Part shown: piece by piece, positions 24,223 through 31,571 of the stretch
Numbering within the stretch: position 1 is the stretch's first letter
How the letters are laid out: each line of letters starts with the position of its first letter
Assembly (NCBI GenBank): GCA_965651255.1
Contig: CBFGRU010000006.1
Span: forward strand, 1-31,571
Source: CBFGRU01 sp965651255
GTDB taxonomy: Bacteria > Planctomycetota > Phycisphaerae > Phycisphaerales > SM1A02
Direction: 5' to 3'
Length of the DNA stretch: 31,571 bases
Made by a program: the position numbers and the translations under genes
Notes under the pieces: model-generated
Database searches by the model: none
The model's input: only the letters and a program-made list of their open reading frames with translations
What the model was told of the DNA's origin: nothing

Positions 24223-25320
24223 ATGAGATTAATCAATGTTATCGTTTGGGGCGGTGTGGGTTGCGCATTGGTCGGAGTAGCGGTCTGGCTCGGAGCCGGT
24301 GCGGGTTCGGTCAACGGCACGCCGGACGCCTTGATGAATGAGTCGAAAGTGTCGTTCGGCGAAACCAACCTCGTCGCGGTCGATGCACCATCCACACAGG
24401 ATCTGGGACGCCTTGCGGTCGGAGCCCGTGCCGAACGAACGATCATGATCCGGAACGTGTCGCCCGATGTCGTGAAACTGGAGATCATAAACAAGACGTG
24501 CGGATGTGTTGATGCGGTACTCGAACCGTCGGAATTGAATCCCGGTCAATCGGCGAAACTGCTGTTTGGTCTTGATGTGTATGCGACCACCGTGCCCGGA
24601 GCAATCGTACAGGGTGTCGCGGTCGAGGCTCGCTCCGTCACTGGAGGGAGAAGTCTCGATTCAGCAAGCTGGATCGGTCGGTTCACGCTCAGCGTCGAGC
24701 CGGACGTGTCGGTGTATGTCTACCCGCCACGCATGAATTTGATGGGTTATGAAGGCAGCTCGATGTCGGGCGAGATTTATGTCCGACCGGCCGAGGGCGA
24801 AGGGTTGACAATTCGTGACGTTCACTGCACTTTGATCGGTTTTGATATCACGTCGATCGACGGACCGACGGCGATGGGTGGCTATATCATCCGTTTCGGA
24901 GTTGATCGCACAACCACAGGCGTCACATCCGGCGATATCCGCTTCTTCACAAACTCTTCGCAGTTGCCAGCCATTCGAGTTCCGGTTTTGGTTCGTGTTA
25001 AGGCCGGTTGGCGCGCAACACCTGATGCCGTGCTCCTGACTCCGACCGATTCGAGTCGACAGACCGTGGAAGGAATTCTGACCGTGCAGAAGGCCAGTCC
25101 CGATCTGCGACTCTCTCCGCTTGAAAGCATCAGAGTGTCCGAGGGGCATGGCGTTCAAGCGGCTCTCCGTGCCGTGTCACAGTCTGACGAGTATGAAGTC
25201 CGGGTGAGGGTGGACATCCCTGCGTTCCTGGCAGCGAGCGGCGCCGCCCGAATTGACTTAATGACGGAAGCGGGAGATGTGGCGGCATCCGTGCCAATCT
25301 TATGGCTTGGCGAAATGTAA
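24223..25320 (+). CDS. DUF1573-containing membrane-anchored or exported protein
   Basis: A 365-residue protein. Residues 1-25 form a hydrophobic segment (signal peptide or anchor). A DUF1573 immunoglobulin-like domain follows: LGRLAVGARAERTIMIRNVS then the hallmark KTCGC (Cys93, Cys95) and PGQSAKLLFGLDV. The rest is beta-rich and repeats Ig/ASH-like strands, such as GDIRFFTNSSQLPAIRVPVL, suggesting two more such domains. DUF1573 proteins are common in Bacteroidota and planctomycetes, often beside small exported peptides, and their role is not known. The frame opens at 24193, overlapping the previous gene by 14 nt, but GGAAGG at 24209-24214 points to the ATG at 24223. The CGC pair could act in thiol chemistry with the cysteine-rich protein; that is inference. 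Confidence 0.82.
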   Translation: MRLINVIVWGGVGCALVGVAVWLGAGAGSVNGTPDALMNESKVSFGETNLVAVDAPSTQDLGRLAVGARAERTIMIRNVSPDVVKLEIINKTCGCVDAVLEPSELNPGQSAKLLFGLDVYATTVPGAIVQGVAVEARSVTGGRSLDSASWIGRFTLSVEPDVSVYVYPPRMNLMGYEGSSMSGEIYVRPAEGEGLTIRDVHCTLIGFDITSIDGPTAMGGYIIRFGVDRTTTGVTSGDIRFFTNSSQLPAIRVPVLVRVKAGWRATPDAVLLTPTDSSRQTVEGILTVQKASPDLRLSPLESIRVSEGHGVQAALRAVSQSDEYEVRVRVDIPAFLAASGAARIDLMTEAGDVAASVPILWLGEM

Positions 25321-25400
25321 GCATGATATCCCGGGGGACCCTGTTCGCGAGAGTGCGAGCACATGAGGTGGTCACGTATTGTTCGGAGGTTGACATTCGC

Positions 25401-26633
25401 ATGATTGACACTTCTGTGAGAGTCGTGGCGCAAACCAGGCGAGCAATTGCGTCGGTGGGGCTGTTGGTGGTCATACTGGGCGTGGCCGCCCGCGCGAGTG
25501 CGCAGGACCTACTGCCCAAACCGATGTCTGAGGAGACGTTTGATCGAATTTGCGATCGTTTCGATCTGGCTCAGGAAGATCGCGTTCTTGCGGGTGACTT
25601 GCTCGAGACGTATCGCGAACAGTACGCAAAGACGCACGATCGGCTGCTGACATCCGTCGCGGCCGCGGTGCAACGGATCAACAAGGGATTCGGCTTCGTC
25701 GAATCAGCCGCCTGGGGTGAACTGTTCTCATCGCGCACGCGCAGTATGAACGAACTGTTCGCCGTCGACACGGCATTCATCGATGAACTCGCAGCCATCT
25801 CACCGTTCGATGAACATGAGCGGGAGAGGCGACGAGCGCTGGCGATCGCGATTCGCGCGAGAGAGTTCTTCTTCCTCGATCTGCTTGGTCCGAAGCACGA
25901 AAGACGCGTTGACCTCACGAAGATCGTGTACGAGATGGTTGATGATCGCGTGCTGAGCGAAGAGATAGCGCGGATGCTCGACAGCACACTTGATGTATAC
26001 GAGCTCGCCTTGGCCGATTCGATTCGTCACGAGCACGATACCGGCATGCAGTACCTGCACGCGATCGAACGAACCCTTGAGGGGGTGGTCATGCCTGATC
26101 TGCGAGCGAGGGTCGATCCCGGAGAGCCGCATCCGGCACAGGTCGTCATCATGGATGTGCTCGCGCAACGGCACCGCGATCTCGAACGGGTGCGCAGCGC
26201 GACACTCGCCATTTGCGAAGTGAACCGGCAGTTCCTTGCTAAGCTGGTCAGTGAACTCGATGCACATGGACTGGAGCGTGCTCGCTCCATGTTGATCCAC
26301 CGGTATCAGTGCAAGGCGTTTCCGGAGATCGTCGAACCGGTGGATTCGTTCGACCTCACGCTCGACGAGCACATGCGATCCGCGAACTCCGAGTTGAAGA
26401 AGAAGATCGGTGAACTCCAACTGCGGTACCGCGCGGAGCGCGATCGGATTCTTCAGGAGGGGATCGAGGCGGCACGCGACTTTGATCGGCACGGCCCATA
26501 CCTGGAAATGACGGCGGAGACCGATGAGATGAAGGCGAAGGCCGTCTGGGACCAAGCCCGGCAGGGGGTGAAGGCGCGACTGGCATCACTGCAGGAACGT
26601 ATGCATTCCGAACTGGTAGCACTAGAGAAATAG
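25401..26633 (+). CDS. Exported, highly helical charged protein of unknown function
   Basis: A 410-residue protein with a clear signal peptide: QTRRAIASVGLLVVILGVAA followed by a cleavage-like ASA-QD at about residue 34. The mature protein is rich in Arg, Glu, Ala and Leu with almost no Gly or beta-type sequence, consistent with long alpha-helices and coiled coils, for example NSELKKKIGELQLRYRAER. I recognise no family. The frame opens at 25302 inside the preceding gene, but the signal peptide and GGAGG at 25385-25389 (11 nt upstream) support the ATG at 25401. It is the last gene of the cassette, 80 nt after DUF1573. No terminator with a T-run follows it directly; the next element is a REP-like repeat. 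Confidence 0.75.
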   Translation: MIDTSVRVVAQTRRAIASVGLLVVILGVAARASAQDLLPKPMSEETFDRICDRFDLAQEDRVLAGDLLETYREQYAKTHDRLLTSVAAAVQRINKGFGFVESAAWGELFSSRTRSMNELFAVDTAFIDELAAISPFDEHERERRRALAIAIRAREFFFLDLLGPKHERRVDLTKIVYEMVDDRVLSEEIARMLDSTLDVYELALADSIRHEHDTGMQYLHAIERTLEGVVMPDLRARVDPGEPHPAQVVIMDVLAQRHRDLERVRSATLAICEVNRQFLAKLVSELDAHGLERARSMLIHRYQCKAFPEIVEPVDSFDLTLDEHMRSANSELKKKIGELQLRYRAERDRILQEGIEAARDFDRHGPYLEMTAETDEMKAKAVWDQARQGVKARLASLQERMHSELVALEK

Positions 26634-26731
26634 GAATCGCGAGGCGGATCAAAGAAAGATTGATGCCGTCGACGATTGACGGAACGATCGAAACGCGAGA
26701 GGGCCGCGGAGGAGAAGAGTGAGTTTCCGTT

Positions 26732-26819
26732 TCGTCATACCCGCGCACGCGGGTATCCAGGGGACAGTGGGGACATCGCCGCGCGAACGCTGGACTCCCA
26801 TTTGCGCGGGAGTGACGAG
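26732..26819. repeat. REP-like inverted repeat element
   Basis: Left arm 26732-26760 begins TCGTCATACCCGCG and ends TATCCAG; right arm 26790-26819 begins CTGGACTCCC and ends GGGAGTGACGA. They are imperfect inverted copies about 29 nt apart. The left arm contains the perfect hairpin ACCCGCG-CA-CGCGGGT (26739-26754). This layout matches the widespread family of CGTCATnCCCGCG...GCGGGnATCCAG intergenic repeats. The flanks 26634-26731 and 26820-26874 hold no gene I can support. Confidence 0.7.
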
Positions 26820-26878
26820 ACAGTTCCGTCAATTGGGTGCCATGGTCAAGCGGCGGCTCGCGCGGTGGTCGACGTTGC

Positions 26879-26913
26879 AAAACGAACAGGACCGACACGC
26901 GGGTGTCGGCCCT
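26879..26913 (-). terminator. Terminator of tsf
   Basis: On the minus strand AGG/CCT and CCGACAC/GTGTCGG (26892-26898 with 26903-26909) form a GC-rich stem with a 4-nt loop, followed a few bases later by TTTT (26882-26879). It lies 33 nt past the tsf stop. Confidence 0.7.
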
Positions 26914-26946
26914 GCATCATGGACTCATCAATCGAGTCAGGCGAAC

Positions 26947-27753
26947 TCAGTCGTTCGCTTCGCCGAGCGTGTAGCGGATGAACTTCTTCACCTTCACGCC
27001 GGCGGGGAGCAGTTCCTTCACCTGTTTCGAGTCATCGCGCACGAACTTCTGGTTCAGGAGCGTGATCTCCTCGAGGAACTTGCGCACGCGGCCTTCGGCC
27101 ATCTTCTGGGCGATCTGCTCGGGCTTGCCGCTTTCGGCCGCTTCCTTGATCGCCTCGGCGCGGATCTGCTCGATCTTGTCCTTCGGCACTTCATCGCCAT
27201 CGACCGCAATCGGCGGGGGGACATGCGCGACGATGTGCTGGCAGATGCCGCGGAGAAGTTCCTCATCGGCGCTGCCTTCGAGCTGAATCACCGCCCCGCG
27301 CTTGTGGTCGTGGTGAATGTACGAGCCGAACGAACCGCCTTCGAGCTTCTCGCCGCGTGAGAAGTGCATGTTCTCGCCGGTCTTGATGCGAATGTCATCG
27401 ACGCGGGCGGTGATATCGGGCGTCGCGGACATGGAACCGGCCGGGGCATTCAACGCGAGCTTGGCGACATCGCCCACCATCGCGACGAACTCATCGTTTC
27501 TCGCGGTGAAGTCGGTCTCGCACTGCACTTCGACGATGGCTGCATTGGTGCCGTTGATCGCCACCTCGACGCGGCCTTCGCCGGTTGCGCGTTCGGTGCG
27601 CGTATCCATCTTGCCCTTCTGCTTCTCGCGCAGCCAATCCTCCGCGGCCTTCATATCGCCGTTGTTCACGGTGAGGGCTTCTTTGCAATCCATCATGCCC
27701 AGGCCCGTCTTCTGCCGGAGCTTCATTACTTCCTTCGCGCCGAATTCCGCCAT
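26947..27753 (-). CDS. tsf: Translation elongation factor Ts
   Basis: The guanine-nucleotide exchange factor for EF-Tu. The 268-residue protein has the N-terminal UBA-like domain, including VMKLRQKTGLGMMDCKEAL, and the EF-Tu-contacting motif ETDFTARNDEF (Thr-Asp-Phe at 80-82), both diagnostic. HHDHKRGAVIQLEG in the core domain is also typical. Length is normal for bacterial EF-Ts. GGAG lies about 9 nt upstream of the ATG. It follows rpsB after 177 nt on the same strand, the near-universal rpsB-tsf order, so co-transcription is expected. Confidence 0.98.
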   Translation of the reverse strand: MAEFGAKEVMKLRQKTGLGMMDCKEALTVNNGDMKAAEDWLREKQKGKMDTRTERATGEGRVEVAINGTNAAIVEVQCETDFTARNDEFVAMVGDVAKLALNAPAGSMSATPDITARVDDIRIKTGENMHFSRGEKLEGGSFGSYIHHDHKRGAVIQLEGSADEELLRGICQHIVAHVPPPIAVDGDEVPKDKIEQIRAEAIKEAAESGKPEQIAQKMAEGRVRKFLEEITLLNQKFVRDDSKQVKELLPAGVKVKKFIRYTLGEAND

Positions 27754-27930
27754 GGGATCATCTCTCCATCGAGTCTTTGAATATGAGAAATCTGTCGTTC
27801 CGCTTCGAGTCGGGTTGGCGAGTCAACACAATGATTGCCAATTCAGGCAAAGATGACACCCCGCCACACGCCGCGCCGATTCAAACACCGGTCGTGGCGA
27901 TGGGGACCGTCATCGCACTGGCCGCCTCCG

Positions 27931-28764
27931 TCAGCCCTGCTGCGAATCCGTCGCGGCGGCCACCGTTGTTTCATCCGCGTCGGCCGGTGCATCCGCATCG
28001 GCTGCACGGAACTGCGATCGGCTCGACCGCCGACGCTGCGACTGGCCGCCTTCACTCGCATCGGCGCCTTCGGCCTCGGCCTGGCGTTGGCCGCGACCTT
28101 CATTCACCGATGCACACAGCTCGCGCACCACGACTTCAATCGAGCGCATCGAGTCGTCGTTGCCGGGAATCGGAATGTCGGCCATGTCCGGGTCGCCGTC
28201 GGTGTCGATCAGTGCGATCGTGGGAATGCCGAGATTCTTCGCTTCGCGGAGTGCGTTCAATTCACGATTCACATCCACGACGACCAGCGCGCCGGGGAGT
28301 TTGTCCATGTTGCGGATGCCGGACAGGTTGCGGTGAATGCGGCGCTGCTCGCGCGTGAGCTGCGAGGTCATCTTCTTCGAGTAGGTCTGAATCTCGCCCG
28401 TCTCGACCAGTCGCTCGAGTTCGACGAGGCGCTTCAGCCGCTCGCGAATGGTGCGGAAGTTGGTGAGCGTTCCGCCGAGCCAGCGCTCGGTGACGTACGG
28501 CATCTTCGCATCACCGGCGTACTTTTCGATCGACCCGCGCGCCTGGCGCTTGGTGCCGACGAACAGCACATCCTTGCCGTCACCCACCGTGCGGGCGACG
28601 AATTTTTTGGCCAGCAGCAGTCCCTTCACCGTCTCTTTGATGTCGATGATGTGAATCTGCTTGCGGGCGCCGAAGATGTACGGACCCATCTTCGGGTTCC
28701 AACTGCTCGTGCGCTGGCCGAAGTGAATGCCAGCTTCAATGAGATCGTGAACGAGCGAGGCCAT
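27931..28764 (-). CDS. rpsB: 30S ribosomal protein S2 with acidic/low-complexity C-terminal tail
   Basis: A component of the small ribosomal subunit. The S2 core is clear: LIEAGIHFGQRTSSWNPKM near the N-terminus, FVGTKRQARGSI, RWLGGTLTNFRTI and ALIDTDGDPDMADIPIPGND. The core ends about residue 222; a further 55 residues rich in Ala, Asp, Glu, Gln, Ser and Arg follow and are not part of the usual fold. GAGGTG lies 6 nt upstream of the ATG. The 5' region (28765 onward) has two stable hairpins that may regulate expression. tsf follows. Confidence 0.98.
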   Translation of the reverse strand: MASLVHDLIEAGIHFGQRTSSWNPKMGPYIFGARKQIHIIDIKETVKGLLLAKKFVARTVGDGKDVLFVGTKRQARGSIEKYAGDAKMPYVTERWLGGTLTNFRTIRERLKRLVELERLVETGEIQTYSKKMTSQLTREQRRIHRNLSGIRNMDKLPGALVVVDVNRELNALREAKNLGIPTIALIDTDGDPDMADIPIPGNDDSMRSIEVVVRELCASVNEGRGQRQAEAEGADASEGGQSQRRRSSRSQFRAADADAPADADETTVAAATDSQQG

Positions 28765-28824
28765 GGTGCACCTCAGTTCCTTTCAGCGACACCGGCGGCT
28801 GGGGAGTGGGACGAGCGAACTCGA

Positions 28825-28866
28825 CACCCACCGCACTTGGGCGCTTGGGTGGCCGCCGAAGCGGCC
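28825..28866 (-). promoter_or_regulatory. Structured rpsB leader: UUCG hairpin and adjacent stem
   Basis: On the minus strand GGCCGC-TTCG-GCGGCC (28866-28851) is a perfect stem closed by a C(UUCG)G tetraloop. It is followed directly by a second stem, CACCCA...TGGGTG with inner GCGC-CCAA-GTGC (28851-28825). They sit about 60-100 nt before the rpsB start. The remainder of 28765-29055 shows no gene; GCCGA-CTCA-TCGGC at 29028-29015 is a weak hairpin that might end pyrC transcripts. Confidence 0.45.
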
Positions 28867-29055
28867 GCGGTTTGATTCAAACACACCTTCCCGATCGTCG
28901 GGCCCACTCGCCACAACGACCGACGCCCCGCAACAACAGGGGGCGAACCGAGCTACTGTACGATCCATCATTCGCGGCTTCCACCACCGGGGGCCGAGAA
29001 ACACCGGAATCGAGGCCGATGAGTCGGCTGCACGTCCTCAGGATTGACTATCCGG

Positions 29056-30426
29056 TCAACCTCTGACGGCAATGCGCTCGGCGGAGCGATCGTGCCGAGC
29101 GATCCCATCCACGACGGTAAGAATCGACCGCCCCGTGACTGACCAGCCGGCAAACGGGCAGTTCCGGCTGAGGGATGCGAACGACTCCGGCTGAATCGTC
29201 CATTTCATTTCGGGATCGATGACGGTGACATCCGCAGGCCCGGCTTCCCTGAGTTGGCCGAGACCGACCAGGTCCAGCCCGATGAGCCGCGCCGGTTCCA
29301 GGGTCATCATCGCGATCAGGCGCGGCCAGTCGATGACGCCATCATCAACCAGGGCGCGGGCGTACAGTGCAAGGGCGCACTCCAGCCCGATGATGCCGAA
29401 CGGCGCACTTGCAAAGTCGCGGGCCTTTTCATCGGCCGTGTGCGGCGCATGATCGGTCGCAAGAATGGTGATCGTCCCGTCCGCAACGGCTTCTTTGAGC
29501 AGGGTGATGTCTCTTTCGGTGCGCAGTGGGGGGTTCATCTTGGCCTGCGTGTTGTAATCGGCGCACGCTTCATCGGTCAGCAGAAGGTGATGCGGCGCAA
29601 CCTCGCCGGAGACGGGCTGGTTCTCTTTCCGTGCTCGACGAAGGATCGCGGCGCTTTCGCCCGAAGAGAGATGCTGCGCGTGATAGCGGGCGCCGATGTC
29701 ACGGTTCAGCCGAATGTCGCGCTCCAGCATGACTTCCTCGGCAACGGCGGGCCAGCCGATCAGGCCGAGACGGGTCGCCATGGCGCCGGCGTTCATCACC
29801 GCGCCGGTGGTGAGCGACGGTTCCTGGCAGTGTTGCATGAAGGGGCGGTCCACTTCCTTCACGCCGAGCAGAATCCGACGCATGATGTTCGCATCGGCAA
29901 TGCCATCGCCATCATCCGTAAAGCCGACTGCTCCGCCGGCAACGAGTGATCGATAGGGTGCGAGTTGTTCGCCCTGGCGGCCGATTGTGGCGGCGGCGAC
30001 CGGCACGACACGCGCAGCGGCGGCCTCCTTCGCACGCTCGCGGATGAAGATGAGCGTTGCGGGTGAATCCAGCGCGGGCTGGGTGTTCGGCATGCACGCG
30101 ACGGTGGTGAAACCACCGGCGACCGCAGCCGCTGCGCCGGACAGAATCGTTTCTTTGTGTTCCTGCCCCGGTTCGCGCAGGTGGACATGCGGATCGATCA
30201 GGCCGGGCGTAACGAGGCACCCCTCTGCATCCACTTCCATCACGCGCTCTTTGTTCGTGACGACGGACTGAGCTTCAGCGGGGGAAACGCGACCGATCCG
30301 CGCGATTTGTCCGTTGGCGATCAATACATCGGCCGTCTCATCTCGACCGGAAATGGGGTCGATCACCCGACCGCCGCGGATCAGGATGACCTTCGTTGAC
30401 TTCTTCGCATGTTCTCGCGCGATCAT
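29056..30426 (-). CDS. pyrC: Dihydroorotase
   Basis: Catalyses the third step of pyrimidine biosynthesis, cyclising carbamoyl-aspartate to dihydroorotate in the cytoplasm. The 456-residue length and DPHVHLREPGQEHKETI (His80 and His82, zinc ligands) mark the class I, aspartate-carbamoyltransferase-associated type. Further signatures are MPNTQPALDSP, GFTDDGDGI, EVAPHHLLLTDE, KMNPPLR and ATDHAPHTADEK with the catalytic Asp. No pyrB is adjacent. The frame is open to 30468, but the ATG at 30426 is preferred: family similarity begins soon after it and TATGAT preceded by TG sits 6 nt upstream, with no Shine-Dalgarno. It may be expressed as a leaderless message. Confidence 0.96.
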   Translation of the reverse strand: MIAREHAKKSTKVILIRGGRVIDPISGRDETADVLIANGQIARIGRVSPAEAQSVVTNKERVMEVDAEGCLVTPGLIDPHVHLREPGQEHKETILSGAAAAVAGGFTTVACMPNTQPALDSPATLIFIRERAKEAAAARVVPVAAATIGRQGEQLAPYRSLVAGGAVGFTDDGDGIADANIMRRILLGVKEVDRPFMQHCQEPSLTTGAVMNAGAMATRLGLIGWPAVAEEVMLERDIRLNRDIGARYHAQHLSSGESAAILRRARKENQPVSGEVAPHHLLLTDEACADYNTQAKMNPPLRTERDITLLKEAVADGTITILATDHAPHTADEKARDFASAPFGIIGLECALALYARALVDDGVIDWPRLIAMMTLEPARLIGLDLVGLGQLREAGPADVTVIDPEMKWTIQPESFASLSRNCPFAGWSVTGRSILTVVDGIARHDRSAERIAVRG

Positions 30427-30432
30427 GCGGCC

Positions 30433-30441
30433 ATCATAGCA
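30433..30441 (-). promoter_or_regulatory. Putative extended -10 promoter for leaderless pyrC transcript
   Basis: On the minus strand TGCTATGAT is an extended -10 (TGn plus TATGAT, five of six to consensus) ending 6 nt before the pyrC ATG. That spacing would start transcription at the start codon. Confidence 0.45.
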
Positions 30442-30502
30442 CCGGTGATCACGAGGCCGGGCGGGCATCAGGGGCTCCGTGTCCTCATGTCCCGAAATAC
30501 GA

Positions 30503-30531
30503 CACGGGCGTTCGATCGACGAACGCCCGTG
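30503..30531 (-). terminator. Terminator-like hairpin after the DUF4920-like gene
   Basis: CACGGGCGTTCG (30503-30514) pairs perfectly with CGAACGCCCGTG (30520-30531) around a 5-nt loop. On the minus strand it is followed by TCGTATTT, a weak T-rich tail. It lies 30 nt past the stop of the lipoprotein gene and before pyrC, separating the two. Confidence 0.75.
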
Positions 30532-30560
30532 CGGATGCTTTCAGAACTACGAGGCAATGC

Positions 30561-31073
30561 TTACTGCGTATGCGGGGCGTCGAGGCCATCGCCCTCGATG
30601 AACACCGAATCGGCATAGAAGATCAACTGATCTTCCGGTTCGGTGATCATGGCGATCTCCTCAGCGCTCTTGCCAGCATCCTCTGCGTAGTGGCGCAGTT
30701 CATCCACACCGATCGTCATGCGCGTCGTCCAGCCGTGAAGCACGACCTTCCGCCCGCCAGCATTTCTCGGGACGAAGAACGAATAGTCCTTGAATCGGAC
30801 GTTGATCTCGTTCCCGCTGTCATCCACAACCGTCATCCAGCACCCTTTCTGCGGGCAGACCTCGGTGATGGTGCCGGTGGTGACAACATTCTTCTCGTTG
30901 CCGGCGAGTGCGCCGAGCGCGACGTCGTGACCACGGGCGGGTCGGTCTTCACCGAAGTGGCTCCAGCCGGCATCCTGCGCGGTGGCGTAGGTCTTGCTCG
31001 TGGCGCTGCAACCGCCGAGGGTGAGCACGAGTGCCAGGCCGGCGGCTGCGGCGATCCATCCACACTTCTTCAT
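30561..31073 (-). CDS. DUF4920-like lipoprotein
   Basis: A 170-residue predicted lipoprotein: a basic start (MKK), a hydrophobic core and lipobox LGGC (Cys22). The mature domain has GTITEVCPQKGCWMTVV (CPxxGC at 73-78), then NVRFKDYSFFVPRNAGGRK and ELRHYAEDAGKSAEEI, which match the DUF4920 family, a small beta-barrel with a conserved Cys-x-x-x-x-Cys-Trp-Met motif. Biochemical role is unknown; the Cys/Met motif might bind metal. AGGAG lies about 10 nt upstream of the ATG. It is divergent from uvrC across 116 nt and ends in its own hairpin terminator. Confidence 0.85.
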   Translation of the reverse strand: MKKCGWIAAAAGLALVLTLGGCSATSKTYATAQDAGWSHFGEDRPARGHDVALGALAGNEKNVVTTGTITEVCPQKGCWMTVVDDSGNEINVRFKDYSFFVPRNAGGRKVVLHGWTTRMTIGVDELRHYAEDAGKSAEEIAMITEPEDQLIFYADSVFIEGDGLDAPHTQ

Positions 31074-31177
31074 GATTCGTTTCTCCTAAAAGTGCCGCAT
31101 CACATTTGCGGGGGGCAATCGTAGGGCACCATGCCGCCGAAAGTCGGCGCTGAAGTCGAGCGTGCGTGAACCGGGCG

Positions 31178-31183
31178 TACGAT
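31178..31183 (+). promoter_or_regulatory. Putative -10 hexamer for leaderless uvrC
   Basis: TACGAT ends 6 nt before the uvrC ATG at 31190. No Shine-Dalgarno is present and no good -35 is visible. Confidence 0.3.
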
Positions 31184-31189
31184 GACCCG

Positions 31190-31571
31190 ATGAGTGACGC
31201 TGATGCAGCCGGCTCCCTGGAGCATGGCCCGGAACGATCGCCGATCAACCCGGGTGAACGCGATGAAGAGTCGCGCGACGATCGCCTTCGCCGTCTGGCT
31301 GAGCGGGCGCGAGTGCTTCCGCTCGAGCCGGGCGTGTACCTGATGAAGGATCATGAAGGGCGCGTCATCTACATCGGCAAGGCATCGGTTCTGCGGAACC
31401 GCGTTTCGAGCTACTTCCAACCGTCGGCTGACCTCGGGCCGAAGAAGCAGCCGATGCTTGAAGTCGTCAGCGACTTCGACACCATTCCCTGCGAAGGAGA
31501 GTGGGAGGCGCTTCTGATGGAAGCGCGGTTGATCAAGGACATTCGACCACGCTTCAACGTTCGCCTGACCG
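31190..31571 (+). CDS. uvrC: Excinuclease ABC subunit C, N-terminal part (runs off the window)
   Basis: UvrC makes both incisions in nucleotide excision repair with UvrAB. The 127 codons in the window encode the GIY-YIG endonuclease domain that makes the 3' incision: PGVYLMKDHEGRVIYIGKAS (about residues 47-66), LRNRVSSYF with the conserved Arg, and EWEALLMEARLIKDIRPRFN, containing the family's EALLxExxLIK motif and metal-binding Glu. The start ATG at 31190 is followed by a polar extension of about 45 residues before the domain, longer than in most UvrC. The rest of the gene lies beyond position 31571. Confidence 0.95.
   Translation, partial: MSDADAAGSLEHGPERSPINPGERDEESRDDRLRRLAERARVLPLEPGVYLMKDHEGRVIYIGKASVLRNRVSSYFQPSADLGPKKQPMLEVVSDFDTIPCEGEWEALLMEARLIKDIRPRFNVRLT

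Noticed and set aside
26655..26690. Terminator for the helical-protein gene (CCGTC...GACGG)
   Set aside because: The stem is only 5 bp with a 7-nt loop and lacks a T-run, so I do not call it a terminator.
26739..26819. CRISPR-like repeat possibility
   Set aside because: Only one inverted pair exists, arms are inverted rather than direct, and no cas gene is nearby; a REP-like element fits better.
26719..27360. 213-codon plus-strand frame
   Set aside because: It starts inside the REP-like element and continues antisense to tsf, so it is not a credible gene.

Overview
The window is a GC-rich bacterial chromosome segment that most resembles a planctomycete, probably of the Phycisphaerae type. 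This is inferred from gene content: a paired DUF1800/DUF1501 export operon with a twin-arginine signal, a very long SecA (1381 residues), a FmdB-like small protein without cysteines, a DUF1573 protein in a secreted-protein cluster, and a Gfo/Idh/MocA plus TIM-barrel epimerase pair. No database search was possible, so the taxonomy is an inference.

Layout. 61-3009 (-) is a large NAD-type glutamate dehydrogenase. Divergent from it are ribF and an nrnA-like DHH phosphoesterase (3096-5080, overlapping by 4 nt). Converging on nrnA is the DUF1800/DUF1501 pair (7912 to 5086, -), then a copper-type P-ATPase (10332-8158, -). From 10437 (+) a small exported protein ending in three prolines lies just upstream of secA (10984-15129), which ends at a strong hairpin terminator. 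Two minus-strand genes follow: a polytopic membrane protein and a DUF4442-like hotdog protein. A plus-strand operon (17326-20959) encodes a sugar isomerase/epimerase, a Gfo/Idh/MocA oxidoreductase and a lipoprotein gamma-glutamyltransferase. Next come a cysteine-less FmdB-like protein and an O-methyltransferase.

The accessory-looking part is 22398-26633 (+): a 14-cysteine secreted protein whose start region is broken by a one-base deficit in an A-run, a LolA-like exported protein, a DUF1573 protein and a helical exported protein. They appear to form one secreted-protein cassette, with a dyad and promoter-like site in front and a strong hairpin after the first gene. A REP-like inverted repeat follows. 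The rest is core: tsf, rpsB (with a structured leader), pyrC and a DUF4920-like lipoprotein, all minus, and the start of uvrC running off the right edge.

Best leads: (1) a SecM-like arrangement upstream of secA; (2) five degenerate copies of a Trp-centred unit in the C-terminal part of SecA where E. coli has about one; (3) the secreted Cys-rich/LolA-like/DUF1573/helical cassette and its A-run frameshift; (4) SD-less genes with a -10-like hexamer 5-6 nt before ATG (copA, pyrC, uvrC), suggesting leaderless transcripts.
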